From: DASUPK01 sp963801055
Lineage (GTDB): Bacteria > Actinomycetota > Thermoleophilia > Solirubrobacterales > 70-9
Direction: 5' to 3'
Assembly: GCA_963801055.1 (NCBI GenBank)
Contig: CAWDDE010000001.1
Location: 934,753 to 998,752, forward strand
Length of the DNA stretch: 64,000 nt
A program made the position numbers and the translations under genes. Numbering within the stretch: position 1 is the first letter of the stretch; every line of letters starts with the position of its first letter. Positions 1-9,292 of this stretch are shown piece by piece. The notes under the pieces are model-generated. The model did no database searches. It was not told the origin of the DNA and saw only the letters and a program-made list of their open reading frames with translations.

Positions 1-576
<576 letters not shown>

Positions 577-577
<1 letters not shown>

Positions 578-870
578 CACAGGCCCCACCCCCTGACGGT
601 CGCCTCATCGGCGCCGAAGTAGTGGCCGACCTCGTGGAGCACCGTCTGCCTGACGCTCTCGCGGCTGGTGTGGTGCTCGCGGTAGATGATGATCCGCGGC
701 AGGCCGCCCCTCGGATCGAACAGACCGAGCAGCCGCCCGCTCGGGTGCCGATCCTCGACGATCACCGCGACGTTGGTGAGCTGCGAGGCGATTTCCGGTG
801 GCAACGAGTCCAGCGCGTCCCTGACCGCCCCGCTGAACTCCTCGTCGCTGAGCGCCGGCGCGCGTCTCAT
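577..870 (-). CDS. Small zincin-type metallopeptidase (PF06262-like) inside the gat operon
   Basis: This 97-residue protein carries the zinc metalloprotease signature HEVGHYFG at residues 79-86 (ligands H79 and H83, catalytic E80). It fits the short metallopeptidase family of actinobacteria that consists of little more than the HExxH core. No signal peptide is visible, so it is probably cytoplasmic. It is embedded between gatA (ATGA overlap, 4 bases) and gatB (TGATG, 1 base), implying tight co-translation. Substrate is unknown; a role linked to the amidotransferase is only suggested by position. Confidence 0.85.
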
Positions 871-2377
871 CCCGCCGCTCCGTTCCCGTCACGGCGGAAG
901 CCGATCGCACGCTCGAGGGCGTGGGCCGCGTCGAGCATCGCCGAGTCGCTGAAGGCCGGGCCCGCGATCTGGAATCCGACTGGCAAACGGGTCGCGCTGT
1001 CGCGCGCCCTCGCATCATCCGGCCCGCCGCCGTCGGGCTGCGCCACGCCGGCGGGGATCGAGATCGCCGGGATCCCGGCCAGCGGCATCGGCACGGTGCA
1101 GTAGTCCGACAGGTACATCGCCAGGGGATCGTCCGTGCGTTCCCCGAGCTTGAAGGCAACCGTCGGCGAGGTCGGGGCGACGACGAAGTCGAAGCGCTCG
1201 AAGGCTCTGGCGAAATCCTCGGCGATCTTGGTGCGGACCCGCTGGGCGCGGCCGTAGTAGGCCTCGTAGTAGCCGGAGGAGAGCGCGTAGGTGCCGAGCA
1301 TGATGCGGCGCTTCACCTCCGCGCCGAATCCCAGCGCCCGGGTTTCCTCGTACATCTCGGTCAGGTCCTCGGCCGCGACCCGTAACCCGTAGCGCACGCC
1401 GTCGAATCTCGCCAGGTTCGCCGAGGCCTCCGCCGGAGCGAGCACGTAGTAGGCGGAGATGCCGTGCCTGGCGTGCGGGAGCTCGGTCTCGGCGACCTCG
1501 CCGCCGAGCTCCTCGATCAGGGCCACGGTCCGCTCGAAGACCTCGCGGACGCCGGATTCGATCCCCTCCGCCTCGCCGGCGAGCTCCTTCGGCACCCCGA
1601 AGCTGAGTCCTTTGAGGTCCTCGCGGCGGGGCAGCACGATGCCGCCGTCGATGCCGATCGAGGTCGAATCGCAGTGATCTCTCCCCTCGACGGCCTGGAG
1701 CAGCAGAGCCGCGTCGGTCACGTCGCGGGTCAGCGGGCCGCACTGGTCGAGCGAGGAGGCGAAGGCGATCATCCCGTAGCGCGACACCGCGCCGTAGGTG
1801 GGCTTCATCCCGACGACCCCGCAGAGCGCGGCCGGCTGGCGGATCGAGCCACCGGTGTCGGTGCCGATCGCGCACGGCGCCAGCCGTGCCGCGACGGCCG
1901 CCGCGCTCCCTCCGGAGGAACCGCCCGGGACGCGACCCGAGTCCCAGGGATTGAGCACCGGCCCGTAGCCGGAGTTCTCGTTCGAGGACCCCATCGCGAA
2001 CTCGTCCATGTTGGCCTTCCCGAGCACCCGGGCCCCGGCGGCCCGAAGCAGGCGGACGGCCGTGGCCGTGTATGGCGGGCGGTAGCCCTCCAGGATCCGC
2101 GAGCCCGCCGTCGTCGGGATGCCTTCGGTGCAGAAGATGTCCTTCACCGCCACCGGGATCCCGGCCAACGGGCGGTCGGGATCGAGCGGGTCCTGGCGGC
2201 GCGGGTCCCCTCGAGATCCGCCTGGGCGGCGTCCTCGGCTGTCCACAGGAAGGCGTTCAGCGAGTCACCGGCGGCCGCCTGCCGATAGGCGTCGAAGTAC
2301 TCGTCCGCCGCCAGCTCCCCCGAGCGGATGCGATCGGCCGCCTGCGCGACCGTGAGCTCGATCAGCTCCTCGCCCAT
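867..2377 (-). CDS. gatA: Asp/Glu-tRNA amidotransferase subunit A, interrupted by a frameshift
   Basis: GatA is the amidase subunit that releases ammonia from glutamine for GatB. Starting at the ATG at 2377, directly after the gatC stop, the first ~60 codons read MGEELIELTVAQAADRIRSG and onward. Around 2195-2215 the homologous reading moves to another frame, which continues to the TGA at 867. The distal frame holds the catalytic Lys (IPVAVKD), the cis-Ser in GGSIRQPA and the nucleophile in GSSGGSAAA. Total length is 3n+2, consistent with one lost base. Near the C-terminus, a stretch reading ARARDSATR just before LPVGFQIAGP is encoded by a palindromic repeat. An assembly indel is the likeliest cause of the frameshift, because this gene is normally essential. 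Confidence 0.9.
987..1015 (-). repeat. 29-bp palindromic dispersed repeat, copy 1 (inside gatA)
   Basis: The 29 bases run from ACGGGT to CCTCGCAT on the plus strand and recur at 5955-5983 and 37324-37352 with at most one mismatch. On the minus strand a hairpin can form: GGG then CGCGC, loop GACA, then GCGCG, a bulged A, and CCC. Here it lies in frame in gatA and adds the peptide ARARDSATR ahead of the conserved LPVGFQIAGP segment. Confidence 0.8.
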
Positions 2378-2674
2378 CTACGCCTGCGGCGAGGGGACGC
2401 GGAAGGAGCCGGAGGCCGGGTCCGGCGCCCGCTCGAGGACCTCGTCGCGCGACCAGCTCGGGCGCGGGCTGTCCGGCCGCAGGACGTTCTCGAGCGCGAT
2501 CACGTGAGAGGTCGGCTCGACGCCGTCGAGGTCGAGCTCGGAGATCCGGTCGACGTGCTCGAGGATCCCGGAGAGCTCGGCGGCCATCCGCTCGATCTCG
2601 TCATCGGTCAGCTTCAGCCGGGCCAGCCTCGCGACGTGCAGAACCTGCTCGCGGTCGATCATCGATCGGATCAT
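2378..2674 (-). CDS. gatC: Asp/Glu-tRNA amidotransferase subunit C
   Basis: GatC is the small clamp subunit that stabilises GatA on GatB. The 98-residue product has the family pattern: N-terminal REQVLHVARLARLKLTDDE helix, a middle helix ending ILEHVDRISELDLDGVEPTSH, and the C-terminal VLRPDSPRPSWSRDEVLERAP segment. The first ATG at 2674 has AGGAG about a dozen bases upstream; the ATG at 2662 is the alternative start. The TAG stop is directly followed by the gatA ATG, so gatC heads the gatC-gatA-metallopeptidase-gatB operon. Confidence 0.95.
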   Translation of the reverse strand: MIRSMIDREQVLHVARLARLKLTDDEIERMAAELSGILEHVDRISELDLDGVEPTSHVIALENVLRPDSPRPSWSRDEVLERAPDPASGSFRVPSPQA

Positions 2675-2719
2675 AGGAGCGGCGGCTCCTGGCCAGCTGG
2701 CCAGTTAGGATGCCGCGCC

Positions 2720-3160
2720 ATGACGGGGGAGAGAGCCGAGCGCTTCGTCGTCTTCAACCTCCGTCTGATGGCGGTCGGCTTCGCCGTCACCGGGTTCTTC
2801 TTCATCGCCTGGCCCGACGGGACGCTCGCCCGCCTCACCGAGCTCGGCGATCACTTCGGCTTTCACACGCCCGCGCCGAAGACGGAGGAGCGGCTCTGGC
2901 TCTCGCTCGGCTTCGCCTATATGGTCGTGATCACGGCGATTGCCCTGATCGCCTCGACCGACGTCGTCCGCCACCGGCCGATGCTGCTCGCGCTCGCCGC
3001 GGGCAAGGCCGCCTCGTCGATCACCTCCCTGATCTTCTTCATCGAGGACGACGTCTTCGTCTACCTGCTGAACGGGATCGTCGACGGTTTCCTCGTCTTC
3101 GCGTCTCTACTGCTCTGGTCGCTTGCGGGCCGGGTTGGTTCGCCGGCCGCGCCCCCCTGA
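2720..3160 (+). CDS. Four-helix membrane protein of unknown function
   Basis: The ATG at 2720 opens a 146-residue protein with four hydrophobic segments, near residues 12-28, 60-77, 84-103 and 110-132. Charged loops lie between them (TPAPKTEERLW). No family was recognised. It is divergent from gatC, with 45 bp between the starts, and precedes the GMC oxidoreductase on the same strand. The last residues overlap the region where the 5' end of the oxidoreductase is expected. Confidence 0.7.
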   Translation: MTGERAERFVVFNLRLMAVGFAVTGFFFIAWPDGTLARLTELGDHFGFHTPAPKTEERLWLSLGFAYMVVITAIALIASTDVVRHRPMLLALAAGKAASSITSLIFFIEDDVFVYLLNGIVDGFLVFASLLLWSLAGRVGSPAAPP

Positions 3161-3316
3161 AGGCGCCCGCCGGGGCTGCGGGCCGCCGAGCTGCGGACTC
3201 TGCGAGCGATCGCGGAGGCCATCGCCCCTGGTGAGGACGGTCTGCCCGCCGCCGAGACGCAGGTACCGGTCGCCGAGCCGCTGGCGCGCTTCCTCTCACG
3301 GCTGCCCGCCCGCACC

Positions 3317-5095
3317 GTGCAGGTGGTGCGGCTGGCGCTGCGGGCCTTCGAGTGGCTGCCCTTTCCACGGCGCTTCAGCCGGTTGAGCGTCGAGGCGCGC
3401 TCGGAGTACCTGGCGAAGATGGAGGGATCCCGGTTCGCGGTCTACCGCGACCTCCTGCTGCTCGCGAAGCTGCTGGCGACGATCGGCTGGGCCCGCGACG
3501 AGCGGGTCCGGACGGCCGTCGGCTTCGAGGCGCGCTGCGCCGTCGCCGAGGGGGGGCCCGAGCCGGCCTCGAGCGGGGTCGGCGACCTGGAGCCGCGCGG
3601 CGCCGGCGAGGAATGCGACGTAGCGATCGTCGGCTCCGGAGCGGGCGGCGCCGTCGCGGCGGCGACCCTGGCCGAGGCGGGACTCGACGTGATCGTGCTC
3701 GAGTCAGGGCCGTACGTGGATCGCGCGAGCTATCCGAGCGATCCGCTCGAGGGGCTCCCCCTGCTCTACCGCGACGGGGGGATGACGATCGCCTCCGGTA
3801 AGCCTGCCATTCCGGTGCCGGTGGGCCGCACCGTGGGCGGAACCACCGTGATCAACTCCGGAACCTGCTTCCGAGCTCCGCGCGAGGTCCTCGAGTCATG
3901 GCGCGACCACGAGGGCCTCCCCTGGGCGGTGGAGCTCGACCCGCTCTACGAGGCGGCGGAGGAAGTGCTCGCGGTGACCCCGCTCGACCCCGAGACGATG
4001 GGCCGGAATGGCCAGCTCTGCATGGAGGGCGCCCGAGCGCTGGGCGCGAGCGGCGGGACGATCAGCCGAAACGCCGGTCGCTGCGTGCAATGCAGCTCGT
4101 GTCCGCTCGGCTGCCGGATCGACGCCAAAAGGGCCGCGCACGTCTCCTACCTTCCCCGTGCCGTCGCCGCTGGGGCACGGGTGCGTGCCGGCGTCCAGGT
4201 CCAGCGGGTGCTGACGGAGGGCGGGCGGGTCACCGGGCTCGCCTGTCGAGCGGGCATGCCGACCACCGCCGCGCAGGAGCTGCGTCGAAACGGACGCCCA
4301 ACCGCGGGCCGCGACTGGGCGGTGCGCGCCAAGGCGGTGATCAGCGCCGGCGGCGCCTTCGGCACGCCCGAGCTGCTGCTCCGCTCCGGGATCCGCCATC
4401 CGGCGCTGGGGCGACATCTGCACATCCACCCTGCCGCCTGGATCGGCGCGCGCTACGAGGAGGAGGTGCGCGGTTGGGAGGGGGTCATGCAGAGCTATTA
4501 CGTCGACCAGTGGCAGCCGAAGGGGATCCTGCTCGAGGCGACGTTCACACCCCTCTCCTTCGGCGCGCAGTGGCTGCCGGGGGTGGGGGCGGCGTTCTCT
4601 GATCGGGTCGCCAACTTCGACCGCATCGCCTCGATCGGGGTCCATCTTCACGACCGCTCCGAGGGCCGAGTCGGGCTGAGCTCGAACGGCTCCCTGCGGC
4701 TCTCCTACCACCTGTTGGAGGAGGAGGCGCGGCGCATCCAGTTCGGGATCGCCAGGGCGGCCGAGATCCACTTCGCCGCCGGCGCCAGCGAGGTCTACCC
4801 CAACGTCGGCCCCGTGTCGGTCATCAAGCGGGGCCGGCTCGACGATTTCGAGTCGATGGGGTTGCGGCCCGCCGATCTGCGTCTCGAGGCCTTCCACCCG
4901 ATGAGCACGGCGCGGGCTGGCACCGATCCCGGGGCCAGCGTCTGCGACCCCGACGGCGCGGTGCGCGCCACAGAGTGCCTCTACGTCGCCGACGCGAGCC
5001 TGCTGCCGACCTCGGTGGGCGTCAACCCGATGATGACGATCATCGCCAGCGCGACCCACGTGGCGCGCGGCGCAGCCGCCGCTCTAAGCGGCTGA
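3317..5095 (+). CDS. GMC-family FAD oxidoreductase
   Basis: A flavoprotein dehydrogenase or oxidase of the glucose-methanol-choline superfamily. The FAD-binding motif VGSGAGGAVAAATLAEAGL lies about 110 residues in, TVGGTTVINSGTC follows, and a Cys cluster CVQCSSCPLGC occurs near the middle. The C-terminal catalytic segment ends MSTARAGTDPGASVCDPDGA and SVGVNPMMTIIASATHVARG. The given start is the first GTG in frame. Plausible coding sequence (AAELRTLRAIAEAIAP) extends upstream in the same frame to about 3164 without a standard start, so a CTG start at 3176 or an indel near 3150-3165 is possible. Substrate is unknown. Its 3' end overlaps the convergent membrane gene by 12 bp. Confidence 0.85.
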   Translation: MQVVRLALRAFEWLPFPRRFSRLSVEARSEYLAKMEGSRFAVYRDLLLLAKLLATIGWARDERVRTAVGFEARCAVAEGGPEPASSGVGDLEPRGAGEECDVAIVGSGAGGAVAAATLAEAGLDVIVLESGPYVDRASYPSDPLEGLPLLYRDGGMTIASGKPAIPVPVGRTVGGTTVINSGTCFRAPREVLESWRDHEGLPWAVELDPLYEAAEEVLAVTPLDPETMGRNGQLCMEGARALGASGGTISRNAGRCVQCSSCPLGCRIDAKRAAHVSYLPRAVAAGARVRAGVQVQRVLTEGGRVTGLACRAGMPTTAAQELRRNGRPTAGRDWAVRAKAVISAGGAFGTPELLLRSGIRHPALGRHLHIHPAAWIGARYEEEVRGWEGVMQSYYVDQWQPKGILLEATFTPLSFGAQWLPGVGAAFSDRVANFDRIASIGVHLHDRSEGRVGLSSNGSLRLSYHLLEEEARRIQFGIARAAEIHFAAGASEVYPNVGPVSVIKRGRLDDFESMGLRPADLRLEAFHPMSTARAGTDPGASVCDPDGAVRATECLYVADASLLPTSVGVNPMMTIIASATHVARGAAAALSG

Positions 5096-5485
5096 CGGCT
5101 GCATGCCCCGCGGCTCCTGCATTCCCAGGTAGCCCCCGAAGGTGACGCCAGCCGCGGCGACCAGGCCGAGCCACGCCCCGATCTCCCTGCCCACGTCTGC
5201 CCCACCCGGCGGGTTGATCAGGCGGTAGGCGATCAGGATCAGCGCCAGTCCCCCGAACAACGCGGTCACGGCGGACCCGGCGACCGGATAGCTGACCGAC
5301 AAGTGGGTGAGCACCACGATCGCGACAGAGAGGCCGGCGAGCGCGGCGGCGGCCATCACCAGGTCGATCACGCCGAACGACTGCCAGGCGGTGGCGTTCT
5401 CACCACCTGCCGAGTACCAGGGGAGAAAGCTGACGACGAGCAGGCCGAGGCCCGAGACCGCCCCGACCAGCTCGCCCAGCCTCAA
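5084..5485 (-). CDS. Small four-helix membrane protein, paralog 1
   Basis: The 133-residue product begins at a TTG (5485) and has four predicted membrane helices. The first carries LLVVSFLPWYSAGG; the last ends LVAAAGVTFGGYLGMQE. The same landmarks (SFLPW near helix 1, GGYLxMQE near the end) occur in the adjacent gene at 5494-5931, so the two are tandem paralogs. Function is unknown. The start is uncertain because the reading frame is open upstream without a better start. Confidence 0.7.
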   Translation of the reverse strand: MRLGELVGAVSGLGLLVVSFLPWYSAGGENATAWQSFGVIDLVMAAAALAGLSVAIVVLTHLSVSYPVAGSAVTALFGGLALILIAYRLINPPGGADVGREIGAWLGLVAAAGVTFGGYLGMQEPRGMQPSAA

Positions 5486-5493
5486 TCTCCGAG

Positions 5494-5931
5494 TCAGTAC
5501 CTCTCGCCCCCGACGTCCTCCTGCATGGAGAGGTACCCGCCGACAGCGATCGCCGCACATGCGATCAGGCCAAGGAAGAGGCCGACCTTCCGGTCGGCAT
5601 CGCCGGGTGTGTCGAACACCTGGTAGAGGATCAGCAGCGTGCCTACGCCGGCGAGCAGGGCGGTCGCCATTGAGGCCATCGGCGCATCCGCGCCATCGCC
5701 CAACAGGCCCAGGACCGCAGGGAGGAGCGCCACCAGGATGACGATCAGCAGGTAGACGTCGAGCGGGTTCTCAGCCTCCCAGAGGCTGAAGTTCGTGGAT
5801 CCGCCGATCGTGGTCCCGCCGATGGTCACGGCACCGGAGACGCCGAACCAGGGCAGGAAGCTGATGATGAATAAGGCGATCGCGGCAACACCGGCGATGA
5901 GCTGCCCCTGAGACAACCTGTTCCCTTGCAA
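5494..5931 (-). CDS. Small four-helix membrane protein, paralog 2
   Basis: The TTG start at 5931 is supported by AGAGGAGG four bases upstream. The 145-residue product has four hydrophobic helices: IAGVAAIALFIISFLPWFG, a VYLLIVILVALLPAVLG segment, ATALLAGVGTLLILYQVF and VGLFLGLIACAAIAVGGYL. It resembles the downstream paralog at 5084-5485. The first extracytoplasmic loop is Gly/Thr-rich (VTIGGTTIGGSTNFSLWE). No enzymatic motif is visible. Such proteins are common in actinobacteria, but the function is unknown. Confidence 0.75.
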   Translation of the reverse strand: MQGNRLSQGQLIAGVAAIALFIISFLPWFGVSGAVTIGGTTIGGSTNFSLWEAENPLDVYLLIVILVALLPAVLGLLGDGADAPMASMATALLAGVGTLLILYQVFDTPGDADRKVGLFLGLIACAAIAVGGYLSMQEDVGGERY

Positions 5932-5954
5932 TGTTCCTCCTCTGTCGACGTCAA

Positions 5955-5983
5955 ACGGGTTGCGCTGTCGCGCGCCCTCGCAT
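5955..5983 (-). repeat. 29-bp palindromic dispersed repeat, copy 2
   Basis: Differs from copies 1 and 3 by a single base (GGGTTGCGC instead of GGGTCGCGC). It lies 24 bp upstream of the TTG start of the membrane gene at 5494-5931 and directly after the relic reading frame behind folD. In that relic frame it again reads ARARDSATR. Confidence 0.8.
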
Positions 5984-6091
5984 GGGTGCCGAGCCTATAT
6001 CTCTCCGGCGACCTCCTCCTGCATTGCCGCTGAATCCGCCGAACGCGATCACGAGAGCGGCGCCCAGACCGATGAAGGCGTTTGGGAGGGG
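5984..6091 (-). pseudogene. Remnant of a third membrane-protein paralog behind folD
   Basis: Immediately after the folD stop the same frame encodes AFIGLGAALVIAFGGFSG followed by a short polar tail. This matches the last helix and GGYL turn of the two neighbouring paralogs (LFLGLIACAAIAVGGYLS and WLGLVAAAGVTFGGYLG). Only this last helix remains and there is no start codon. The 29-bp repeat follows directly, so the element borders the break point. Confidence 0.5.
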
Positions 6092-7003
6092 TCAGCCGGA
6101 GGTGGGAGCCTCGCGCAAGTCGGGTTGCTCCTCGGCTTTGCCTCGGAGCACCCCCTTATTACGTGCACGCGCCGCCTGAACGGTGTTGACGAGCAGCATC
6201 GCGATCGTCATCGGGCCGACCCCGCCGGGCACCGGGGTGATCGCGCCGGCGAGTTCGCGTGCCGCCTCGAAGTCGACGTCTCCCACCATGCCGTCGTCGG
6301 TCCGGTTCGTGCCCACATCGATCACGGTCGCGCCGGGGCGGATCATGTCCGCCCCGATCAGATTCGGTTTCCCGGCAGCGGCGACCAGGATCTCGGCTCG
6401 GCGACAGACCTCGCCCAGGTCCCGCGTGCGGCTGTGGCAGACGGTGACCGTGGCGTTAGCGCCGAGCAGCAGCGAGAAGAGCGGCCGGCCGACGAGGTTG
6501 GAGCGGCCGACGATCACCGCCTCCTTACCCTCCGCGTCCACCCCCGTCGATCTGATCAGCTCCATGACACCCTGCGGCGTCGCCGGCACCAGCCCCGGCT
6601 CCCCGCGGGCAAGCAGGCCCGCGCTCGTCGGTGTGAGCCCGTCGACGTCCTTGGCGGGATCGAGCGCCGCGACGATCGCATCGGCGTCGATCTGCGCGGG
6701 AAGCGGCAGCTGGACCAGGATCCCGTCGACTTCGTCGTTGTCGTTGAGCTCGGCGACCAGCTTCAGCAGGTCCTCCTGAGGGATGGAACCCTCCGGCTTG
6801 TGGTCGAACGAGCGGATCCCGACCTCCTCCGAGGCCTCGTGCTTGCGCCGCACGTAGATCGCCGAGGCCGGATCGTCGCCAACCAGCATGGTGGCGAGGC
6901 CGGGCGGGCGGCCGAGTTGGCGGGTGAGCTCCTCCACCTCTCCCTTGACGCGCTCCCGCACCGAGGCGGCGACCGCCTTGCCGTCGATCACCGTCGCCGC
7001 CAC
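6092..7003 (-). CDS. folD: Methylenetetrahydrofolate dehydrogenase/cyclohydrolase
   Basis: FolD interconverts 5,10-methylene-THF and 10-formyl-THF in two steps using NADP, in the cytoplasm. The 303-residue protein has the substrate motif YVRRKHEASEEVGI with the catalytic Lys, DGILVQLPLP, DVDGLTPTSAG, the nucleotide-binding VIVGRSNLVGRPL and the final TPVPGGVGPMTIAMLL. The GTG start at 7003 shares its first base with the TAG of pcrA (TAGTG). A ~20-residue charged tail (LRGKAEEQPDLREAPTSG) follows the core. Confidence 0.97.
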   Translation of the reverse strand: MAATVIDGKAVAASVRERVKGEVEELTRQLGRPPGLATMLVGDDPASAIYVRRKHEASEEVGIRSFDHKPEGSIPQEDLLKLVAELNDNDEVDGILVQLPLPAQIDADAIVAALDPAKDVDGLTPTSAGLLARGEPGLVPATPQGVMELIRSTGVDAEGKEAVIVGRSNLVGRPLFSLLLGANATVTVCHSRTRDLGEVCRRAEILVAAAGKPNLIGADMIRPGATVIDVGTNRTDDGMVGDVDFEAARELAGAITPVPGGVGPMTIAMLLVNTVQAARARNKGVLRGKAEEQPDLREAPTSG

Positions 7004-9264
7004 TAACTCGCCTTCCGCAGGGGTGCGTAGTCCGCCATCAGCTTGCGCTCCGTTCCGTCGCTAGCGAAGCGCACGACTATCACTCCGCCCGGCTCGACCG
7101 CCGTGACGACGCCGTCGCCGAAGCTGGCGTGCACAACGTCGTCGCCGATGCCGAAGGAGAGCGACGGCTCCACCTTGGGCACTTGCGCCCCGGCGCCACC
7201 GAGCGACCAGCCGGTGAGCGCCTGCTCCTCGGTGCCCTCACGCTCGACCAGGTCATCGGGCAGCTCCGAGAGGAAGCGCGAAGGGAAACCGGTCTCGCGC
7301 CCGGCGAACATGCGGCGGCTGCGCGCATGCGTCATCCAGAGCCGCTTGCGGGCCCGCGTCATGCCGACGTAGCAGAGCCTGCGCTCCTCCTCCTCGTTTC
7401 CCTCCTCGAGCGAGCGGGAGTGAGGGAAGACGCCCTCCTCGCAGCCGATGATGAAGACGGCGTCGTACTCGAGGCCTTTGGCGTTGTGCAGCGTCATCAG
7501 CGTGACCTTGGATTCGTCCCGCTTCAGGTCGTCCTGGTCGGTGTAGAGCGAGATCGCCTGCAGGAACTCCTCGAGCGGCTGGAGCTCCGAGGGCCCCTCG
7601 ACCTCCCGGTTGGCGTCGAACTCCGCCGCGACGCCGACCAGCTCCTCGAGGTTCTCGATCCGGCCCTCGGCCTCGATGGTGCGCTCCGCCCGGAGCGCGT
7701 CGAGGTAGCCGGAGCGCTCCAACAGCGCCTTGAGGAGGTCCGCGACGGGGCCGCCCTCGAACTCGGCGCGCAGCTCCTCGATCAGCCCGGTGAACCGCGA
7801 GACGGACCTGATCGCCGCGGCCCCCAGTCCCGGGACCGCCTCGGGCTCGAGCGCGATCTCCCAGATCGTCCGCCCGGTCGTGTTGGCGTGCGCGCGCAGG
7901 CGGCCCTGGCTGGTGTCGCCGATCCCGCGGCGAGGCGAGTTGACGACTCGGGAGAAGCTCACCTCGTCGGCGGGGTTGACGAGCAGCTGCAGGTAGGCGA
8001 CCGCGTCCTTGACCTCGGCGCGCTCGTAGAACTTCGTCCCGCCGATCACCTGGTAGGGCAGCTCGTAGCGGACCAGGATGTCCTCCAGCACCCGGCTGTG
8101 GGCGTTGGTCCGGTAGAAGACCGCGATCTCGTTGCGGCTCATGCCCTGCTGGTCGATCAGCTCCTCGATCTCTCCGGCGACGAAGCGGGCCTCGGCGTGC
8201 TCGTCCTCGAGCTCGGCGACGTGGATCTTCTCGCCCTCGCCGAGGTCCGACCAGAGGCGCTTGCCGAGACGGCCCGAGTTGTGCGAGATGACCGCGTTCG
8301 CCGCCTCGAGGATCGTCTCGGTCGAGCGGTAGTTCTGCTCGAGCTTGACAACAGCGGCATCGGGGAAGTCCTCGGCGAACTCGAGGATGTTGCGGACCTC
8401 GGCTCCACGGAAGCGGTAGATCGACTGATCCTCGTCACCGACGACGGTCAGGTTCCCGTCCTCGCCGCAGAGCAGCTGCAGCAGCCGGTACTGGGCGTGG
8501 TTCGTGTCCTGGTACTCGTCGACGAGCACCCAGCGAAAGCGCTCGCGATAGCGCCGCCGGACGTCCTCGAAGAGCTCCAGGACGTTGACCGTCCGCATCA
8601 GCAGGTCGTCGAAGTCCATCGAGTTCGCCTCCATCATCCGGCGCTCGTACAGGCGGTAGGCCTGGCCGACCATCTCCTCGAAGGGGCCGGCGGCGGTCTG
8701 CTGGTACGTCTCGGCGTCGATCAGCTGGTTCTTCGCGTCTGAGATGCGCGCCCGGACCGCGCGGGGCGGGTAGCGCTTGGTGTCGACCTCGAGCTCCTCC
8801 AGGCAGCGCTTCAACATCCGCAGCGAGTCGGGCTCGTCGTAGATCGTGAAGCGGCTCGTGTAGCCGAGGCGCTCCGCCTCCGCCCGGAGCAACCGTGCGC
8901 ACGCGGAATGGAAGGTCATCACCCACATCCGGCGCGGGACCCCTCCGATCAAGGAGGAGACCCGTTGCCACATCTCGTCGGCCGCCTTATTGGTGAACGT
9001 GACGGCGAGAATCTGGTCGTGCCGAGCCCTGCCGGTCGCCAACAGCCAGGCGATCCGATGCGTCAGGGCCCGTGTCTTGCCCGAGCCCGCGCCGGCGAGG
9101 ATGAGCAGCGGGCCCTCGCCGAAGGTGACCGCCTCCCGCTGGGGACCGTTGAGGTCTGCTAGCAGGCGCTCCACATGATCCGCGCCGACCTCGATCGGTG
9201 CGCCGGGTGCCTCCTCAGTCGCCTCCTCGGGGGCGACCTTCAATTCCTCACTTCCGCGGGCCAC
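7003..9264 (-). CDS. pcrA: ATP-dependent DNA helicase, UvrD/PcrA family
   Basis: Superfamily 1A 3'-5' helicase for repair and replication restart. Counting from the GTG at 9264 (753 residues), the Q motif LNGPQREAV precedes the P-loop AGAGSGKT at 57-64. Further motifs are VDEYQDTNHAQYRLLQ, GDEDQSIYRFRGA, LEQNYRST, VTLMTLHNAKGLEYDAVF and VGMTRARKRLW. The C-terminus has the Tudor-like module GIGDDVVHASFGDGVV typical of PcrA. The GTG is preferred because upstream codons in frame look random. It lies 28 bp downstream of cysE and overlaps folD by one base. Confidence 0.95.
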   Translation of the reverse strand: MARGSEELKVAPEEATEEAPGAPIEVGADHVERLLADLNGPQREAVTFGEGPLLILAGAGSGKTRALTHRIAWLLATGRARHDQILAVTFTNKAADEMWQRVSSLIGGVPRRMWVMTFHSACARLLRAEAERLGYTSRFTIYDEPDSLRMLKRCLEELEVDTKRYPPRAVRARISDAKNQLIDAETYQQTAAGPFEEMVGQAYRLYERRMMEANSMDFDDLLMRTVNVLELFEDVRRRYRERFRWVLVDEYQDTNHAQYRLLQLLCGEDGNLTVVGDEDQSIYRFRGAEVRNILEFAEDFPDAAVVKLEQNYRSTETILEAANAVISHNSGRLGKRLWSDLGEGEKIHVAELEDEHAEARFVAGEIEELIDQQGMSRNEIAVFYRTNAHSRVLEDILVRYELPYQVIGGTKFYERAEVKDAVAYLQLLVNPADEVSFSRVVNSPRRGIGDTSQGRLRAHANTTGRTIWEIALEPEAVPGLGAAAIRSVSRFTGLIEELRAEFEGGPVADLLKALLERSGYLDALRAERTIEAEGRIENLEELVGVAAEFDANREVEGPSELQPLEEFLQAISLYTDQDDLKRDESKVTLMTLHNAKGLEYDAVFIIGCEEGVFPHSRSLEEGNEEEERRLCYVGMTRARKRLWMTHARSRRMFAGRETGFPSRFLSELPDDLVEREGTEEQALTGWSLGGAGAQVPKVEPSLSFGIGDDVVHASFGDGVVTAVEPGGVIVVRFASDGTERKLMADYAPLRKAS

Positions 9265-9292
9265 GGGCCAAGCATAGGCCCGGGCGAAGCGG

